Part shown: positions 61,561 to 64,000 of the stretch, piece by piece | How positions within the stretch are numbered: position 1 is the stretch's first letter | Layout: the number at the start of each line of letters is the position of its first letter | Assembly (NCBI GenBank): GCA_963725035.1 | Contig: CAVRWX010000010.1 | Span: 256,330 to 320,329 of the forward strand | Direction: 5' to 3' | DNA: 64,000 nt | Source of the DNA: JALZKA01 sp963725035 | Lineage (GTDB): Bacteria > Actinomycetota > Thermoleophilia > Solirubrobacterales > 70-9 | Program-made: the position numbers and the translations under genes | The notes under the pieces: generated by a model | Databases searched by the model: none | What the model was told of the DNA's origin: nothing | The model's input: only the letters and a program-made list of their open reading frames with translations

Positions 61561-61601
61561 TAGCGCGGCAGGATTTGAACCTGCGACCTCCGGGTTATGA
61601 G
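61561..61601 (-). other. 3'-half tRNA-Met fragment (possible att site)
   Basis: The minus strand reads from an anticodon loop CTCATAA through CCCGGAGGTC, the T-arm GCAGGTTCAAATCCTGC and an acceptor-like CGCGCTA. The 5' half of a tRNA is missing. A 3' fragment starting at the anticodon loop is what tyrosine-recombinase integration into a tRNA gene leaves. Confidence 0.75.
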
Positions 61602-61683
61602 ATGCCTATTCGCCGTTCGTTCAGCTTCGATTCCGCTTGAACAAGACAGGTTGGCTCGCTGCGGTCATATGGATTCCCTTGGT

Positions 61684-61703
61684 TTGGTACCTCCGTTGGT
61701 ACC
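61684..61703. promoter_or_regulatory. Paired TTGGTACC direct repeats near the tRNA fragment
   Basis: TTGGTACC at 61684-61691 and 61696-61703, one helical turn apart, about 85 bases beyond the tRNA fragment. A similar pair lies at 63293-63313 beside the second tRNA. Confidence 0.35.
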
Positions 61704-61724
61704 CCGCCTGCCACACGGCCGGGC

Positions 61725-62024
61725 CTACGGATGATCCGTGTATTCAGCCGGTAGGTGCGGGGCGATCGCCTTCGCAATCGTGTCGCCAAACGGGGTGCGG
61801 CGGGACTGTCCGGGAACGGATGATCCGTCCGCTCCCTCACTCGGAGTCATCACCAAGCGGCCCTGGACTTTCAGCCCGGCCCGGAGCCTCGAGGGACGCT
61901 CGCGGCTGATCCACATCGGATTGACGATCGACAGGATCTGACATCGGCTCAAGTCACCGACAATCTCGCGGACGGCAAGGGGCACCCTCGGCAGGGTCTG
62001 GTTGTTCGGGACAGGTCGGGACAC
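61725..62024 (-). CDS. Hypothetical protein, 99 aa
   Basis: From GTG 62024, five bases after the stop of the gene upstream: SRPVPNNQTLPRVPLAVREIV, CQILSIVNPMWISRERPSRLR and a C-terminus DTIAKAIAPHLPAEYTDHP. The sequence looks like a folded small protein but matches nothing I recognise. Spacing suggests cotranscription with 62029-62591. Island gene. Confidence 0.4.
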   Translation of the reverse strand: MSRPVPNNQTLPRVPLAVREIVGDLSRCQILSIVNPMWISRERPSRLRAGLKVQGRLVMTPSEGADGSSVPGQSRRTPFGDTIAKAIAPHLPAEYTDHP

Positions 62025-62028
62025 TCGG

Positions 62029-62591
62029 TTACTCGTCCTCGAGATCGTCTTGAACATCCTCGTCGACCTCGTCGTCGAACTGGGCTTCGAAGTGATCTTG
62101 AAGAATCTTGTAGACCTCGGCATTAGGAGATCCCGCCGCAATTCCGCCGCCCGCACCGCCATCTACTCGCCCCCAGACTCTTCGAGTTGACGCTCGTACC
62201 CGGCGAGCCTCTCGATTGCCTTGAGTCCATAGGTTGACAATGGCAGGGCGATCGACTCATAGGCTGATCGGAGTAGGTCGAACAGACTTGATTTGACGCG
62301 AGCGGCAGTTCCGTTGCGATCGCCGTAGCGGCTCACGTAGAGATTGATCTTCCGTGCTCGGCGAAGATCCCGTCTGCGAAGTCGAGGAAGGCAAACCAAC
62401 GTTCGCGGGTCGCCGTGGCGACCGAAGCCGGCGGTCGCGGCCTGGAACTCACCCAGCAGCCGATTCAAGGGCCGATCCTTCATACGTAATGTTCGACCTT
62501 GAGGGATTGCCGCCTCAGCTCGACGATCACGCAAGATCGAGATTCTCGACAATCTCGAATCCGAGCGCTTCACAACAAACTGACCGGGCAA
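62029..62591 (-). CDS. Hypothetical, possibly C-terminal part of an RNase-H-fold (PF13482-like) nuclease, probable frameshift
   Basis: The main frame (62163-62591) has SSLFDLLRSAYESIALPLSTYGLKAI and ERLAGYERQLEESGG, similar in style to the LPSYSLKxIxxxxGF segment of TM0106-type RecB-like nucleases, but the similarity is by eye. The 120 bases beyond its stop carry, in another frame, an acidic run GAGGGIAAGSPNAEVYKILQ and QFDDEVDEDVQDDLEDE ending at 62029, a natural-looking C-terminus. One indel near 62165 would fuse them into about 185 residues. Confidence 0.35.
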
Positions 62592-62605
62592 ATCCCGCCC
62601 GGGTC

Positions 62606-63082
62606 ATGAAGCGCCGCGAGGCGCAGAAAAGGAGGAGGAGGAGGAGGAGGAGTCATGGGCGATTTTCTGAAAGATCGCTAGCGGTACGGGTGGCGATAAT
62701 CGTCGTCGTCGTGCTCATAGTGCTGTTCATCCTGCGGTTCGCGCTTTCTCGGCTCGTCTCGCCGGGTGACCCAGTCGACAGCACCGCACAAGACGAAGCG
62801 GCTTCTCAAGCGCATCCAAGCTGCAGCGAGAGCAACGATCGCTCTTTTGCCGAGGCGCAGGCGCTGGCGCGTAAGAACCAGGATATCCCCGAAGATCTGG
62901 ACGCCCCAGAGATAGTTCGGTCGCTCGGGTATCGCGGGTGCCTTTCTAGGGCATCGGTGGTTTTCGAAGGCGCAGGCGCCAGCGAGGACCCAGTGTCTGA
63001 AACCGACGGCGCTCTCGCGGACTCGCTCGAGTGGGTCGTCCAGTCTCGAACCGTACGCGCCACGCCCCGGTATCTGAATTGA
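62606..63082 (+). CDS. Single-span membrane protein with poly-Arg microsatellite
   Basis: 158 residues from ATG 62606. A basic N-terminus encoded by about eight GGA/AGG triplets (62631-62654, poly-Arg) precedes one membrane helix (VAIIVVVVLIVLFILRFAL). The outer domain has two cysteines (HPSCSESND, YRGCLSRAS) that could form a disulfide, and ends DSLEWVVQSRTVRATPRYLN. No family recognised. The triplet run could change length by slippage. Confidence 0.5.
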   Translation: MKRREAQKRRRRRRRSHGRFSERSLAVRVAIIVVVVLIVLFILRFALSRLVSPGDPVDSTAQDEAASQAHPSCSESNDRSFAEAQALARKNQDIPEDLDAPEIVRSLGYRGCLSRASVVFEGAGASEDPVSETDGALADSLEWVVQSRTVRATPRYLN

Positions 63083-63121
63083 TGCCCGATTGAGATGACA
63101 GTTGCGGCCGCCAAATGAGAG

Positions 63122-63193
63122 AAGCGGGGACAGGATTTGAACCTGCGACCTCCGGGTCATGAGCCACGCGAGCTGCCTCTGCTCCACCCCGCA
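63122..63193 (-). tRNA. tRNA-Met (CAT), initiator-like, possibly hybrid or degenerate
   Basis: The minus strand folds with acceptor TGCGGGG/CCCCGCT (first pair unpaired, as in tRNA-fMet), D-arm GGAGC-AGAGGCA-GCTC and T-arm GCAGGTTCAAATCCTGT. The anticodon loop is CTCATGA with anticodon CAT. The stem strands CGTGG and CCCGG pair poorly, with two mismatches. From the loop on, it matches the fragment at 61561-61601 except for two bases and the acceptor. It may be a recombined gene at an integration site. Confidence 0.6.
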
Positions 63194-63292
63194 TCGTTGT
63201 CCCTGATTCGCTGATTCGCATCTCTGTTGAGCTGAATATCCATTACGGCCTCTTCCGCCAGTCCGGCCTCTTCAACGCCTTTTCGGGCCCTT

Positions 63293-63313
63293 TTGGTATC
63301 ACCGTGGTATCAC
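63293..63313. promoter_or_regulatory. Paired (T/G)TGGTATCAC direct repeats near the second tRNA
   Basis: TTGGTATCAC at 63293 and GTGGTATCAC at 63304 are 11 bases apart, about 100 bases from the tRNA 5' end. The arrangement parallels 61684-61703 and could be integrase arm sites or a shared coding end. Confidence 0.35.
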
Positions 63314-63385
63314 GACGACTGGAGCCTTAGGGACGCTATCCAGCGTACGGCGGGCATATCAGTCAGTCAATAATTCGCCGGCGCT

Positions 63386-64000
63386 CTACCGTCGGCGGCC
63401 CTTGCCAGCGAAGCTACCCCAGGTGTCCAGCTTGCTCTGACAAGCGTTGTGATCGTCGAGGGTCTCCGATGGCCCGGACTTCTTGTGCACCGTGAAGTCG
63501 CAGCAATCCTCGGGGAGTCGCTCACGAAGTCGTGGACACTTTTCGCTCCGCCGGCCTTTGCGGCAGTGATGAGATGAAAGGTCTCTGCGAGCGCGAGTAA
63601 GAGCGACATAGAACGCAAGGTTGGTCGTATGCCCATGTTCACGTCGTCGCAGCCGATGACGATCACGTGCTTGGCCCATAGCCCTTTTGCCCCGACTATC
63701 GTCATCAACTCGACGGCAGAGGCAGCGCGCGTCTGTTGGACGGCCTCCTCCCCCTCGTCCGCCGGAGCGGATTTCGAGATGGGGTCCGCCGCGAGCTCCG
63801 CTGCCAGAGCATCGCCGTCCGCGATAGCCACAACCTCTGCACATCGCGCCACCTTTTCTTCGGGATCGAGATCGCCATCCGACCGCGTCGGCAATGGACT
63901 GGCACTTCTCGAGTGCTTCGCGCACGACCTCGCTGTCTAAGTCGCTCAGCCCAACGTTCCCCTCCAGAGCAATACGTAATGGAACCAAGAGACGACATAA
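63386..64000 (-). pseudogene. UvrD/Rep-type helicase C-terminal part, frameshifted, cut by window end
   Basis: Three frames together give a UvrD-like C-terminal domain: IALEGNVGLSDLDSEVV, then (shift near 63890) KVARCAEVVAIADGDALA and VELMTIVGAKGLWAKHVIVIG (motif V), then (shift near 63640) TNLAFYVALTRARRDL (motif VI) and LPEDCCDFTVHKKSG with a stop at 63386. The N-terminal ATPase part would lie beyond the window. Either degenerate or affected by indels. It may be part of the same island as the helicase module. Confidence 0.65.

Overview
The window is high-GC bacterial DNA. The gene families point to an actinobacterium, most plausibly a deep-branching Thermoleophilia-type lineage: a menaquinol bc complex split into Rieske, cytochrome b6-like and subunit IV/cytochrome c genes, TatA/TatC, many LCM, DUF1697, PD40 and sulfotransferase-type proteins, and GTG starts. 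This assignment is inference; no rRNA is present.

Positions 1-50.5 kb look like ordinary chromosome. In order they hold: a methyltransferase, DUF1697 and a broken DUF192 gene; a cysteine-less thioredoxin-reductase-like flavoprotein; an MrfA-type helicase overlapping folP; HAD phosphatase and DtxR-type regulator; aminotransferase; sucCD; HAD, sulfotransferase, rpiB and RibD-like genes; a UDP-sugar dehydrogenase; SDR and secreted sugar-isomerase-like genes; tRNA-Lys; tatA-tatC and dcd; a respiratory and quinone cluster (HepS-like protein, Rieske, cytochrome b, subunit IV/cytochrome c, menG, polyprenyl synthase); a tetrapyrrole cluster (hemB, fused siroheme-decarboxylase-like protein, hemL); an ABC-2 exporter; YmdB-type phosphodiesterase; gltB-gltD; a SigA-like sigma factor behind a strong promoter containing a LexA-like box; a PD40/RTX-like secreted protein; xseA-xseB and a cold-shock gene.

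A dispersed 25-bp repeat, built from two 12-bp units GGTGCCAGGCAC in head-to-tail or head-to-head order, occurs eight times between 6.9 and 43.8 kb and not once in the last 20 kb. One copy is flanked by a 15-bp direct duplication, one lies in frame inside a gene, and one has replaced the natural end of gltD.

From about 50.6 kb on, the content is accessory: zinc-ribbon, GIY-YIG and PASTA-lipoprotein genes, an XRE regulator, then a tightly overlapping three-gene operon on the minus strand (DUF6361 family, phospholipase-D-like, SNF2-type helicase) that looks like a defence or DNA-processing module. It is followed by a 3'-half tRNA-Met fragment, small unknown genes, a second tRNA-Met-like gene and a UvrD-type helicase running off the window. 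These tRNA pieces look like integration footprints.

At least 18 single-base frameshifts interrupt otherwise well conserved genes, including probably essential ones (hemL, sigma factor). The simplest reading is indel error in the assembly. Broken genes are therefore annotated over their full extent, with the frames given.
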